Below the pieces are notes generated by a model. It had not been told where the DNA came from. It searched no databases and saw only the letters and a program-made list of their open reading frames with translations. Shown here one piece after another: positions 15,842 to 24,091 of a stretch of 64,000 bases of DNA. Source of the DNA: Microbacterium sp. 1S1 (GTDB lineage: Bacteria; Actinomycetota; Actinomycetes; Actinomycetales; Microbacteriaceae); contig NZ_CP043430.1 of assembly GCF_008271365.1 (NCBI RefSeq), positions 2,046,001-2,110,000 on the forward strand, written 5' to 3'. The stretch's first letter is position 1; every line of letters begins with the position of its first letter. The translations under genes and the position numbers were made by a program.

Positions 15842-18800
15842 CCGCAGGATCCACGGGCGCCCTGTTGTCGGCGACCGACCTCGCCGCCGCGCTCGGACTG
15901 CCGACGCCGACCCCCGCCCAGCAGCAGGTGATCGAGGCCCCGCTCGAACCTGCGCTCGTCGTCGCCGGCGCCGGGAGCGGCAAGACGGAGACCATGTCGG
16001 CGCGGGTCGTCTGGCTCGTGGCGAACGGGCACGTCCGGCGGGACGAGGTCCTCGGACTCACCTTCACCCGCAAGGCCGCAGGCGAACTCGCGGAGCGTAT
16101 CGGCGCCCGACTCGCCCTCGTCGACGAGTACGGACGTCGGGGGCTCCTCCCTCATCTGCGGGAGATCGTGGCCCGAGGCGCGCTGCACCGGGTGGCAGAG
16201 GCCACGCCCGGGCGCCAACGCGAGCTCGTCCGTGCACACGTCCTCGACGAGCTCGCGGAGCTTCACGACACCGGTTGGGTGCCGGGGGCGGTCCGCTCCG
16301 CCGACGACCTCATGATCCGGCCGCGCGTCTCGACCTACAACGCCTTCGCCGACGGGATCGTCCGCGAGCATGCGGCGCGCATCGGGCGGGACCCCGACGT
16401 GGCGATGCTCAGCCAGGCCGCCTCCTGGATGCTGGCGAGGGAAGTCGTCCTCCGCAGTGATCTGCCGGAGCTGGAGGAGGTCGACTACGCGCTCGGGACG
16501 GTGATCGACGCGGTGCAGCGTCTCGCCGCGGAGGCCCTCGACCATCGCGTCGATCTCGCGGAAGCCGACCGGCTGGCGACGGCGCAAGCTACCGCCTTCG
16601 CGCCGTACCGGGGCAACGCGGACGTCGAGAAGGCCGCCGTCAACCTGCTCAGCCTGCCCACGCTGACCCGGCTCGTCCGCGAGTACAGCGCGGAGAAGGA
16701 CCGGCGTGGAGTGCTGGACTTCGCCGACCAGGTCGCCGGGGCCTACGACATCGTCGAGTCGGCTGAGGACGTGCGAGCCGAGCTCCGTGAGCAGCATCGC
16801 GTCGTGCTGCTGGACGAGTACCAGGACACGTCCGTGATCCAGACCCGCTTCCTGGCGGAGCTGTTCCGGGATGCTGCCGTGATGGCGGTGGGTGATCCGC
16901 ATCAGTCCATCTACGGATGGCGCGGTGCCAGCGCGGACAACCTCTATGCGTTCCCACGGTCCTTCTCGAGCGCGGGCGAGGTGCGCACGTACAGCCTCAT
17001 GACGAGCTGGCGCAACGACCGGGGCATCCTCGACGTCGCCAACCGGGTACTCGAACCGCTGCAGCGGCCCGGACTCGACGTGCCGCCGTTGGAGCCGCGC
17101 CCCGGTGCCGGCGAGGGTTCGGTCGCCGTGCGCTATCCCTTCACCGTCGACGACGAAGCCGACGAGGTGGCGGCGTGGTTCGCCGAACGCCGCGCGGCGC
17201 ACGAGGCGAGGACGACGACCCCGCACACCGGGGCGATCCTGTTCCGGTCCAAGCGGCACATGCAGACCTTCGCCGCTGCGCTCGCCGCCCGAGGGATCGC
17301 GCACCGCATCCTCGGACTGGGTGGTCTGCTGGCCACCCCCGAGGTGGTGGACGTGGTCTCGACCCTTCGGGTGGTGCACGACCCGACGGCCGGATCGGCA
17401 CTCATCCGGCTCCTCACCGGCCCGCGCTTCGGCGTCGGCGTGGCCGACATGGCGGCGCTGTACGAGCTGGGACGGGCGCTGGCGGAACGCGACACCGCGC
17501 TGGTCCCGTTGCCGGAGGAGGTGCGGGCGCGTCTCCGGTCGTCCCGCGGCGCTGACGAGGCCGTCTCCATCGTCGATGCGGTGGACGTCGTGCGCGCGGT
17601 CCGCGACGACTACCGGCTGCTGGAGGGCATCACCCCGGAGGGTCGAGCACGGATCCGTGCGGCAGGGGAGATGCTGGAGCGTCTCCGCCGGGCGTCTTCC
17701 CAGCCGATCCCCGAGGTGATCCGGCTCATCGAGCTGGAACTGCGGCTGGACATCGAGCTCGCGGCGAACGAGACGCGCGGCCCGGCGCGCGTGGCGTCCA
17801 CTCAGCTGCGCGCCTTCGCGGACGAGGTGCGTGCGTTCCTCGCCGCCGACGAACGCGGTACGATCGGCAGCCTGCTCGCCTGGCTCGACAAGGCGGAGAG
17901 CACCGACGAGCTGATGCCACGTCCGGAACCGCCGGAGCCCGGCGTCGTGCAACTGCTCACCATTCACGGGTCCAAAGGGTTGGAGTGGGACGCGGTGGCG
18001 GTCGTGCGCCTCGTCGTGGACGAGCTGCCGGGTCGCGTGTCCGACACGTCCGGCTGGTTCGGTTTCGGCGTCGTCCCCTTCGCGCTGCGAGGCGACCGCG
18101 ACGCGCTCCCGCGCTTCACGTGGGATCCGGATGAGGCCATGGCGGCGGAGACCGATCCCGCCACCCGGCAGAAACTCGCGCAGGCGTCGCTGTCGGGCGG
18201 TGTGACGAAGGCGAATCCGCACGGCGGCGCGCTGCGCCGGTTCAAGGATGCGTATCGCGAGTACCAGCGGCAGGAGGAGCGTCGCCTCGCGTACGTGGCC
18301 ATCACCCGTGCCAAGAGCGATCTGCTGCTCAGCGGCGCTCACTGGGCGGGACAGAAGGCCCCGCGTACGCCGAGCCCCTATCTCCTCGAGGCGATCGACG
18401 TGCGGGGCCTGGACGAGATCCCTCCGGTCGACCCGGACGAGAACCCCTACGACGGTCCGGGGGCTACTCTCCACTGGCCGCTCGATCCGCTCGGTGCGCG
18501 TCGGGCGGTGGTGAGCGCGGCGGCCGCGGCCGTGGAGCAGGCCCTGAGCGACGACACCGGGGCGCCGACGGACGAGCTGCGCCGACTGCTGGCCGAGCGG
18601 GCGGCGCGCCAGCGCGGGACGGATGCGGAGGCGCCGACGCGAGTGCCGGCCTCCCGCTTCAAGGACTACGTCACGGATTACACCGGGACCCTGTCCTCGC
18701 TCGTGCGGCCGATGCCCGAGCGCCCGTATCGCCAGACCCGACTCGGGACGTTGTTCCACGCGTGGGTCGAGCAGCGCTCCGAGCTCGTGGGCGTCGGCGC

Positions 18801-19323
18801 CCGAGTCGACGAGGCGCTGTGGGAGCAGGATGAGGACCAGCCGGAGGGGGATGTCCCGCTGGACGGTCTGGCGCCGGGAGCCGCCGCCGATGCCGCTGAC
18901 CTGGCCGCACTGCAGGAGACCTTCGAGCGGAGCGAGTGGGGGCCGCTGCAGCCGCTTGCGGTGGAGATCGAGATCGATTTCGCGCTCGGGGCGGGTCTGC
19001 AGAGCGCACGGCCGGATGCGGCCGGCGCCCACATCGTCATCTGCAAGCTCGATGCCGTGTACCGCCGTGCCGACCGTGGCGGCAGGATCGAGATCGTCGA
19101 CTGGAAGACGGGGCGGGCCCCGCGCACACCCCGAGAGCGCGAGGAGCGCATGCTGCAGCTCGCCCTCTACCGGCTCGCCTATCACCGGCGGTTCGACGTC
19201 CCGCTCGACGAGATCGACGTGGCCCTCTACTACGTGGCCGACGACCTCGTCATCCGCGGCGACCGCGTCTACTCCGAGGAGGAGCTCTTCCAGCGCTGGA
19301 GCGCCGCCCGCGCGGCGCGCTGA
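15838..19323 (+). CDS. adnB: AdnB-like UvrD/REP helicase with RecB-family nuclease
   Basis: 1161 residues. Walker A GAGSGKT at about 43-49, Walker B DEYQDTS near 325, GDPHQSIYGWRGA, LLTIHGSKGLEWD near 703, and VAITRA near 820. The C-terminal nuclease has GTLFHAWVE, LDAVYRR and VDWKTGR (near 1087). All residues for ATP hydrolysis and metal-dependent cleavage are visible, so this is the active motor and nuclease of AdnAB. ATG 15838 overlaps the adnA stop. The last 55 nt overlap the convergent kinase-like gene. Confidence 0.92.
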   Translation: MTAGSTGALLSATDLAAALGLPTPTPAQQQVIEAPLEPALVVAGAGSGKTETMSARVVWLVANGHVRRDEVLGLTFTRKAAGELAERIGARLALVDEYGRRGLLPHLREIVARGALHRVAEATPGRQRELVRAHVLDELAELHDTGWVPGAVRSADDLMIRPRVSTYNAFADGIVREHAARIGRDPDVAMLSQAASWMLAREVVLRSDLPELEEVDYALGTVIDAVQRLAAEALDHRVDLAEADRLATAQATAFAPYRGNADVEKAAVNLLSLPTLTRLVREYSAEKDRRGVLDFADQVAGAYDIVESAEDVRAELREQHRVVLLDEYQDTSVIQTRFLAELFRDAAVMAVGDPHQSIYGWRGASADNLYAFPRSFSSAGEVRTYSLMTSWRNDRGILDVANRVLEPLQRPGLDVPPLEPRPGAGEGSVAVRYPFTVDDEADEVAAWFAERRAAHEARTTTPHTGAILFRSKRHMQTFAAALAARGIAHRILGLGGLLATPEVVDVVSTLRVVHDPTAGSALIRLLTGPRFGVGVADMAALYELGRALAERDTALVPLPEEVRARLRSSRGADEAVSIVDAVDVVRAVRDDYRLLEGITPEGRARIRAAGEMLERLRRASSQPIPEVIRLIELELRLDIELAANETRGPARVASTQLRAFADEVRAFLAADERGTIGSLLAWLDKAESTDELMPRPEPPEPGVVQLLTIHGSKGLEWDAVAVVRLVVDELPGRVSDTSGWFGFGVVPFALRGDRDALPRFTWDPDEAMAAETDPATRQKLAQASLSGGVTKANPHGGALRRFKDAYREYQRQEERRLAYVAITRAKSDLLLSGAHWAGQKAPRTPSPYLLEAIDVRGLDEIPPVDPDENPYDGPGATLHWPLDPLGARRAVVSAAAAAVEQALSDDTGAPTDELRRLLAERAARQRGTDAEAPTRVPASRFKDYVTDYTGTLSSLVRPMPERPYRQTRLGTLFHAWVEQRSELVGVGARVDEALWEQDEDQPEGDVPLDGLAPGAAADAADLAALQETFERSEWGPLQPLAVEIEIDFALGAGLQSARPDAAGAHIVICKLDAVYRRADRGGRIEIVDWKTGRAPRTPREREERMLQLALYRLAYHRRFDVPLDEIDVALYYVADDLVIRGDRVYSEEELFQRWSAARAAR

Positions 19324-20615
19324 GCCTCGTCCGAGTCGTCGTCGTCCGTGACCGCCTGGGAGGATGCGGTGTTGTCGTCACGACCGCTTCCTCCGGTGAA
19401 GCGCATCGTGAGCCCGGAGAGGTCCTCGGTGTCGATGCTCGCGGCGGCGGCGCGACGGTCGGTGTCGGGATGCGCGGAAGCGCTCGGCTGCTCGACGCTC
19501 GCGGTCACGGAGGCCGGCACGGCCGGATCCTCGCGATCCGCGTCGTCCGTCTCCGCAGCCCAGAGCTCTTCCGGGTTGTAGGCGTCGGTCTGCATCGAGG
19601 TGTCGACCTCGGGCGCGGTGGCCACGGGTACCCGGTCGAGAGCGTCCAGGGCGGAATCCACGCCCGACCGGCGGTCTCCCGGCGCGCCGAGGGAATCGTC
19701 ACGCAGGCCGTCGGCGAGAGCGTCGAGGAGGGCCGCCGCGTCGTCGACGATGTCCTCGCGCCGCAGGGCGTCACCGTGGACCAGCCAGCGGGCGAATTCG
19801 AGTTCGGCGAGCAGCCGCGCGCGGATCTCCAAGCCGGCGTCCGGGGCGCGCTCCAGGGTGCGTGCGTAGGAGCCATGCACGTCGGCCGCCGCGTCGGGGG
19901 CCGCAGACAGCCACGACAGGTCGAGCGCGGGGTCGCCGACCGCAAGGCCGTGCCAGCCGATGATGCCGGTGACCTGAGGGCCGCGTTCGGGATGGTCGTC
20001 GAAGAGGAACGACGTGGCCTGCGCCCCACCGAGCACCACCGTCGACTCGAACCGCCACAGCTCGTCGTCGGCGACGGCTTCCCGCCAGCGCACGGTGAGA
20101 CGAGCGGGGACGCGGCCGGTGGCAGCGGCGGTGTCGACGAGGCGCTCCAGCTCGGCGCGGCTCTCCTCGGCGCTCCGCATCACCAGCCCGGCCCCTCGGA
20201 CGACAGACGTCGGCAGGGCATGCACGGCGGCGATCGCGGCCCCCATCGACTCGGCGGCGCCACGCCCGGCCGGCACCATCGACGCCTCGATCTGGAACCC
20301 GGGCAGCAGCTCTGTCACGAGCGCGCGTCCTTCGCCGACCCGGGTCTCGCCGATGTACGCCGGGGCGCGGAACGGGAGCATGGCACGGGCGCCGTCCGTG
20401 AGCGCACGGAGCGCGAGGGCCTCGGCGGCGAGCTCTCGCGAGGCATCGTCGTCGTCCGCGACGCGGATCGCCAGTTCGCGACCGTCCGCCAGCGTGGCGA
20501 CGGCGGAGTCGAAGCGGCCGTCGCCATCGGCGGTGAGCGTGCGGGTGCCCGTGACCTCCGCGCCGGGAAGTGCAGCCGTCACCGCCGCGGCTAGAGTGAA
20601 TGGAGAGCGTCCCAT
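19269..20615 (-). CDS. Aminoglycoside-phosphotransferase-fold protein, likely pseudokinase
   Basis: 448 residues. The layout follows the APH/choline-kinase fold up to about residue 300, but the catalytic loop that normally reads HGDxxxxN is LGGAQATSF (195-203), and the metal-binding D-W/F-G segment is GWHGLAVGDPALDL (220-233), so the base Asp and the Mg2+-binding Asp are both gone while the downstream GDPALDL is kept. The last 150 residues are a disordered acidic tail. It sits in the conserved slot between adnB and nudC. Role unknown; catalysis is unlikely. TACCCT lies 6 nt before ATG 20615. Confidence 0.82.
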   Translation of the reverse strand: MGRSPFTLAAAVTAALPGAEVTGTRTLTADGDGRFDSAVATLADGRELAIRVADDDDASRELAAEALALRALTDGARAMLPFRAPAYIGETRVGEGRALVTELLPGFQIEASMVPAGRGAAESMGAAIAAVHALPTSVVRGAGLVMRSAEESRAELERLVDTAAATGRVPARLTVRWREAVADDELWRFESTVVLGGAQATSFLFDDHPERGPQVTGIIGWHGLAVGDPALDLSWLSAAPDAAADVHGSYARTLERAPDAGLEIRARLLAELEFARWLVHGDALRREDIVDDAAALLDALADGLRDDSLGAPGDRRSGVDSALDALDRVPVATAPEVDTSMQTDAYNPEELWAAETDDADREDPAVPASVTASVEQPSASAHPDTDRRAAAASIDTEDLSGLTMRFTGGSGRDDNTASSQAVTDDDDSDEAQRAARAALQRWKSSSSE

Positions 20616-20621
20616 GCCCCC

Positions 20622-20627
20622 AGGGTA
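20622..20627 (-). promoter_or_regulatory. -10 element TACCCT, leaderless start of the kinase-like gene
   Basis: TACCCT ends 6 nt before ATG 20615. Confidence 0.5.
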
Positions 20628-20678
20628 GGTCGGCTCAGGGGCGGTCCCGCCTCCGCCACGCCCGTGAAAGGGGAGTCG

Positions 20679-21560
20679 ATGAGCATTCCGCGCCCGTTCT
20701 TCGACCGTGCCGCCGAGCTCCGCGACGAGGAAGGCGTGCTCGATCGGCTGCGCAGCGATCCCGCCACGCGCGTCATCGGGGTGCGCGAGGGACGGGTGCG
20801 CATCGTCGCCTCCGCTCTGCTGCGGGTCTCCGCGGACGAGGTGGCCGACGCTACCTGGGCGCTCCTGGGACGGGACGCCGACGGCGCCGCGCTGCTGCTC
20901 GCGGCCCTGCCGCCCGAGACGGACGCTCTCGACACCGCACCGGACGAAGTGTGGCTCGGCCTTCGGGACATCGGCGGACGGCTCGATCCGGTCGAGTCGG
21001 AGGTGCTCTCGGGCGCGGTCGCGCTGGCCGGCTGGCTCCGGGATGCACCGTTCTGCCCCACCTGTGGCGGGGGCACCGAGCTCCGGAACGCGGGGTGGTC
21101 ACGGCGGTGCCTCGTGTGCGGCCGCGAGCACTTCCCGCGGACCGACCCCGCCGTGATCGTCGCCGTCGAGAGCGAAGACGGCGACCGGCTCCTCCTCGGA
21201 GCCAACGCGAACTGGGGCGGGCGCATGTACTCGTGCTTCGCGGGGTTCACGGAGGCGGGCGAGTCGCTCGAGGCCACGGTGCATCGGGAGATCGAGGAGG
21301 AATCCGGCGTCCGGCTCTCCGCGCTGCGCTACGTCTCCTCCCAGCCGTGGCCGTTTCCCCGTTCGCTCATGGTCGGCTTCCGTGCCGTCACCGCGGACGA
21401 GGCGGCGGCGCGGCCGGACGGCGAGGAGATCATCGACGTGCGCTGGTTCACGCGGGCCGAGATCGGTTCGGCGCTCGCCGGCGACGGCCCGGTCGGCCTG
21501 CCGGGGCCTGCATCGATCGCGCGCGCTCTGATCGTCGACTGGTTCGAGGAGCGTCCGTGA
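20679..21560 (+). CDS. nudC: NAD(+) diphosphatase NudC (Nudix; RNA de-NADding)
   Basis: 293 residues from ATG 20679, which has AGGGGAG just upstream; GTG 20664 is an alternative start. Zinc ribbon Cys126, Cys129, Cys144 and Cys147; Nudix box G189-x5-E195-x7-REIEEESG (203-210); and the NudC signature SQPWPFP (221-227). It cleaves NADH to NMNH and AMP and removes NAD caps from RNA. The stop overlaps the uvrD-like start (GTGA), so the two are co-expressed, as in mycobacteria. Confidence 0.94.
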   Translation: MSIPRPFFDRAAELRDEEGVLDRLRSDPATRVIGVREGRVRIVASALLRVSADEVADATWALLGRDADGAALLLAALPPETDALDTAPDEVWLGLRDIGGRLDPVESEVLSGAVALAGWLRDAPFCPTCGGGTELRNAGWSRRCLVCGREHFPRTDPAVIVAVESEDGDRLLLGANANWGGRMYSCFAGFTEAGESLEATVHREIEEESGVRLSALRYVSSQPWPFPRSLMVGFRAVTADEAAARPDGEEIIDVRWFTRAEIGSALAGDGPVGLPGPASIARALIVDWFEERP

Positions 21561-23278
21561 GCGCACTCGATGCCCTCGACGAGCGGCAGCGAGCGGCGGC
21601 ATCGGTTCTGCGGGGGCCGGTCGCGGTGCTGGCGGGAGCCGGAACGGGGAAGACCCGTGTCATCACCCACCGGATCGCCCATGGAGTGGACACCGGGGCC
21701 TATTCCCCCTCGCGGGTGATGGCCGTGACGTTCACGGCGAAAGCAGCGGGGGAGCTTCGCGGGCGGCTCCGTGCGCTCGGAGTGGAGGGCGTCGCCGCGC
21801 GCACGTTCCACGCCGCCGCGTTGGCCCAGCTCAACTTCTTCTGGCCGACGCTGGCGGGAGCGCCGGCCCCCTCGATCATCGACAACAAGGTGCGCATGCT
21901 CGGCCAGGCGGCCGATGCGATCCGCCTGCGCCCCAGCACGGCGACCCTGCGCGACATCGCCTCCGAGATCGAGTGGCGCAAGGTCTCCATGATCTCGATC
22001 GACCGCTACGGCGAGCTCGGCCGTCCGGTCAGCGGCATCGACGCCACCCAGCTCGTGGAGCTCATGCGCGGCTACGAGGCGCTGAAGGACGAGCGCCATC
22101 AGCTCGACTTCGAGGACGTGCTGCTCGCGTGCGCCGGGATGCTGGAGACCGAGCCCCGAGTCGCGGCGGCGGTCCACGAGCAGTACCGGCATTTCACGGT
22201 CGACGAGTTCCAGGACGTGTCGCCGCTGCAGAACCGGCTCCTCGAGCTGTGGCTCGGCGACAGGCACGACATCTGCGTGGTCGGCGACGCCAGCCAGACG
22301 ATCTACTCGTTCGCGGGGGCGGAGCAGCGGTTCCTCCTGGAGTTCGAACGGAGGCACCCGGATGCCACGGTCGTCCGGCTGGAGACGAACTATCGGTCGC
22401 AGGCGCCGATCCTGACGGCGGCAAACGCCCTGATGCACGGCCGGCCGGGTGCGCTGGAGCTCGTGCCGGCGCGCGAGCAGTTCTCGGCCGACCCGCCCAC
22501 GGTCACCGCGTACGATTCGGAGACCGAAGAGGCGGCGGGTATCGCGGCCGGGGTGGCGGCCCGCATCGCCGGCGGCGCCTCCCCGGCGGAGATCGCCGTG
22601 CTCTACCGCGCTCACGCGCAGTCCGCGGTCCTGCAGCAGGCGCTCGCCGCGGAAGGCATCGCGACGTCGGTGCTGGGAGGCACGCGCTTCTTCGCGATGC
22701 CGGAGGTGCGACAGGCCATCCTCGCGCTCCGTGCCGCCGCGGTGGCGCCGACGGAACACGGTTTCCTCCCCGGGGTACGTCGTGTCCTCCGTGAACTGGG
22801 CCTCACGGAGGAGCCGCCGGTGGCGGGCGGTGCCCAGCGTGACGGCTGGGAGGCGCGCCGCGCCATCCTGCGGCTCGCGGAAGAGGCCGGACCGGAGACG
22901 ACGCTCCGATCGTTCAGCGACGAGCTCATGGCGCGCGCAAAGGATCAGCACGAGCCGACGATGCGGACCGTGACGCTGTCGACCCTGCATGCGGCGAAGG
23001 GTCTCGAGTGGCCGCACGTCTACCTCGCAGGGTGGGCAGAAGGATCCCTGCCGATCTCCTACGCGACCACGTTCGAGGCGATCGACGAGGAGCGTCGGCT
23101 GGCATACGTCGGGGTCACGCGGGCTGCGCGTACGCTGGAACTGTCGTGGGCACGCTCGGCCGGTCGGGGCGAACGGGCACCGTCGCGCTTCCTGGCGGAG
23201 ATGGGGACGACGGCCCGCGGCACAGGCATTCTTCGCGAAACGACACCGAACGCCACACGATCCCGCCGTCCGCGTTGA
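21557..23278 (+). CDS. uvrD2: UvrD2-like SF1 ATP-dependent DNA helicase, short form
   Basis: 573 residues from GTG 21557. Walker A GAGTGKT (about 27-33), DEFQDVS near 215, GDASQTIYSFAGA, LETNYRSQ, TLHAAKGLEW and RRLAYVGVTRA are all present, so the helicase core is complete. Mycobacterial UvrD2 is about 700 residues and carries a C-terminal HRDC domain and a tetracysteine module; this protein ends some 20 residues after the core (PSRFLAEMG) and lacks both. The last 164 nt overlap the convergent gene. Confidence 0.88.
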   Translation: MSALDALDERQRAAASVLRGPVAVLAGAGTGKTRVITHRIAHGVDTGAYSPSRVMAVTFTAKAAGELRGRLRALGVEGVAARTFHAAALAQLNFFWPTLAGAPAPSIIDNKVRMLGQAADAIRLRPSTATLRDIASEIEWRKVSMISIDRYGELGRPVSGIDATQLVELMRGYEALKDERHQLDFEDVLLACAGMLETEPRVAAAVHEQYRHFTVDEFQDVSPLQNRLLELWLGDRHDICVVGDASQTIYSFAGAEQRFLLEFERRHPDATVVRLETNYRSQAPILTAANALMHGRPGALELVPAREQFSADPPTVTAYDSETEEAAGIAAGVAARIAGGASPAEIAVLYRAHAQSAVLQQALAAEGIATSVLGGTRFFAMPEVRQAILALRAAAVAPTEHGFLPGVRRVLRELGLTEEPPVAGGAQRDGWEARRAILRLAEEAGPETTLRSFSDELMARAKDQHEPTMRTVTLSTLHAAKGLEWPHVYLAGWAEGSLPISYATTFEAIDEERRLAYVGVTRAARTLELSWARSAGRGERAPSRFLAEMGTTARGTGILRETTPNATRSRRPR

Positions 23279-23975
23279 TCTGTGCGATCCGGGCAGGCGC
23301 AGTGGCCGCGAGCAGCCCGGCGGCGACCGCGCCCGCCGCTGCCAGTCGCGCGAGCGGGATGCGTCCGGGATCGCGCGCGACGAGCTGACTGTGAACCAGG
23401 GGCCAGGCCTCGTCCCGGGCGGCGTCCTCGACATCCCGGCAGGCCAGGCAGGGCGTGATGCCGGGGAGCACGAGCGGTCCGACGGTGACCCGACCCGTCT
23501 CCACCGCCACGGGCAGGTGTGGCGTGTCGGCGCGGAGGAGCCCGGTGAACTGCCTCGCGGCCGCCATCCCGGGCACGAGGACGACCGTGACCGCGACCGC
23601 GCCGTCATCGTCGGCGAGCGGGACACCCTCGTCCGCGAGCGCCTCCCGCAGCCGCGGCTCCGCGCGGTGGTCGATGAGCCCGAGCGAGGTCACCCGGGCG
23701 GGGAAGGGGAGGGGCGGCTCCTCCTGCAACGCGGGCTCGACCAGCGCGAGGAGCTGTCTGGCTTCTTCGCGGGGCGCTCCGGCCTGATGCGCGATGACGT
23801 CGAACGAAGCACGCCGGAAGCCGTGGCGCATGCGGCTGAGGAGCCGCTCGACCCAGGGAGCCGAGGCGGCGATGCGGATGACGCCCTCGTGACCGAGCTG
23901 CAGGGTCGTCCCATCGCGCCAGAGCAGGGGCGTGCCCGGATCGAGTCGGGTCAGGGTCGTGGGAGTGAGCGGCAC
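23115..23975 (-). CDS. Cyclodehydratase/Ocin-ThiF-like protein
   Basis: 286 residues. The middle part (about 165-230) carries PLVLPGITPCLACRD, the Cys-x2-Cys motif typical of actinobacterial proteins annotated as bacteriocin-biosynthesis cyclodehydratase or TOMM leader-binding partners. A second CxC (ECLCRG) near residue 246 may complete a zinc site. No YcaO enzyme or precursor peptide is near, and in many actinobacteria this orphan sits in the same place beside uvrD2, so a RiPP role is doubtful. GTG 23975 is preferred over GTG 23978 because CAGAAT lies exactly 6 nt before it. The 3' end lies antisense within uvrD2. Confidence 0.72.
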   Translation of the reverse strand: MPLTPTTLTRLDPGTPLLWRDGTTLQLGHEGVIRIAASAPWVERLLSRMRHGFRRASFDVIAHQAGAPREEARQLLALVEPALQEEPPLPFPARVTSLGLIDHRAEPRLREALADEGVPLADDDGAVAVTVVLVPGMAAARQFTGLLRADTPHLPVAVETGRVTVGPLVLPGITPCLACRDVEDAARDEAWPLVHSQLVARDPGRIPLARLAAAGAVAAGLLAATAPARIAQINADGGIVWRSVSFREECLCRGPSSPSPPGSATVPVRPDRPSVPTTVPAYAQPA

Positions 23976-23981
23976 CACTCG

Positions 23982-23987
23982 ATTCTG
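23982..23987 (-). promoter_or_regulatory. -10 element CAGAAT, leaderless start of the cyclodehydratase-like gene
   Basis: CAGAAT lies 6 nt before GTG 23975 and 3 nt before GTG 23978. The spacing rule selects the former. Confidence 0.45.
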
Positions 23988-24091
23988 CGGAGGAACGAGC
24001 GAGCGCGGGTGGCGTGTGAGGATCGGTGGAGAAAACGGCGTACGGTCCGCGGCAGGGGAGGGAGAGTGCCGACCGCCGCCGACGGTCGAAC

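Noticed and set aside
15760..19185. Open frame of over 1100 codons antisense to adnB
   Set aside because: Same GC-driven shadow; no motif, while adnB has every helicase and nuclease motif.
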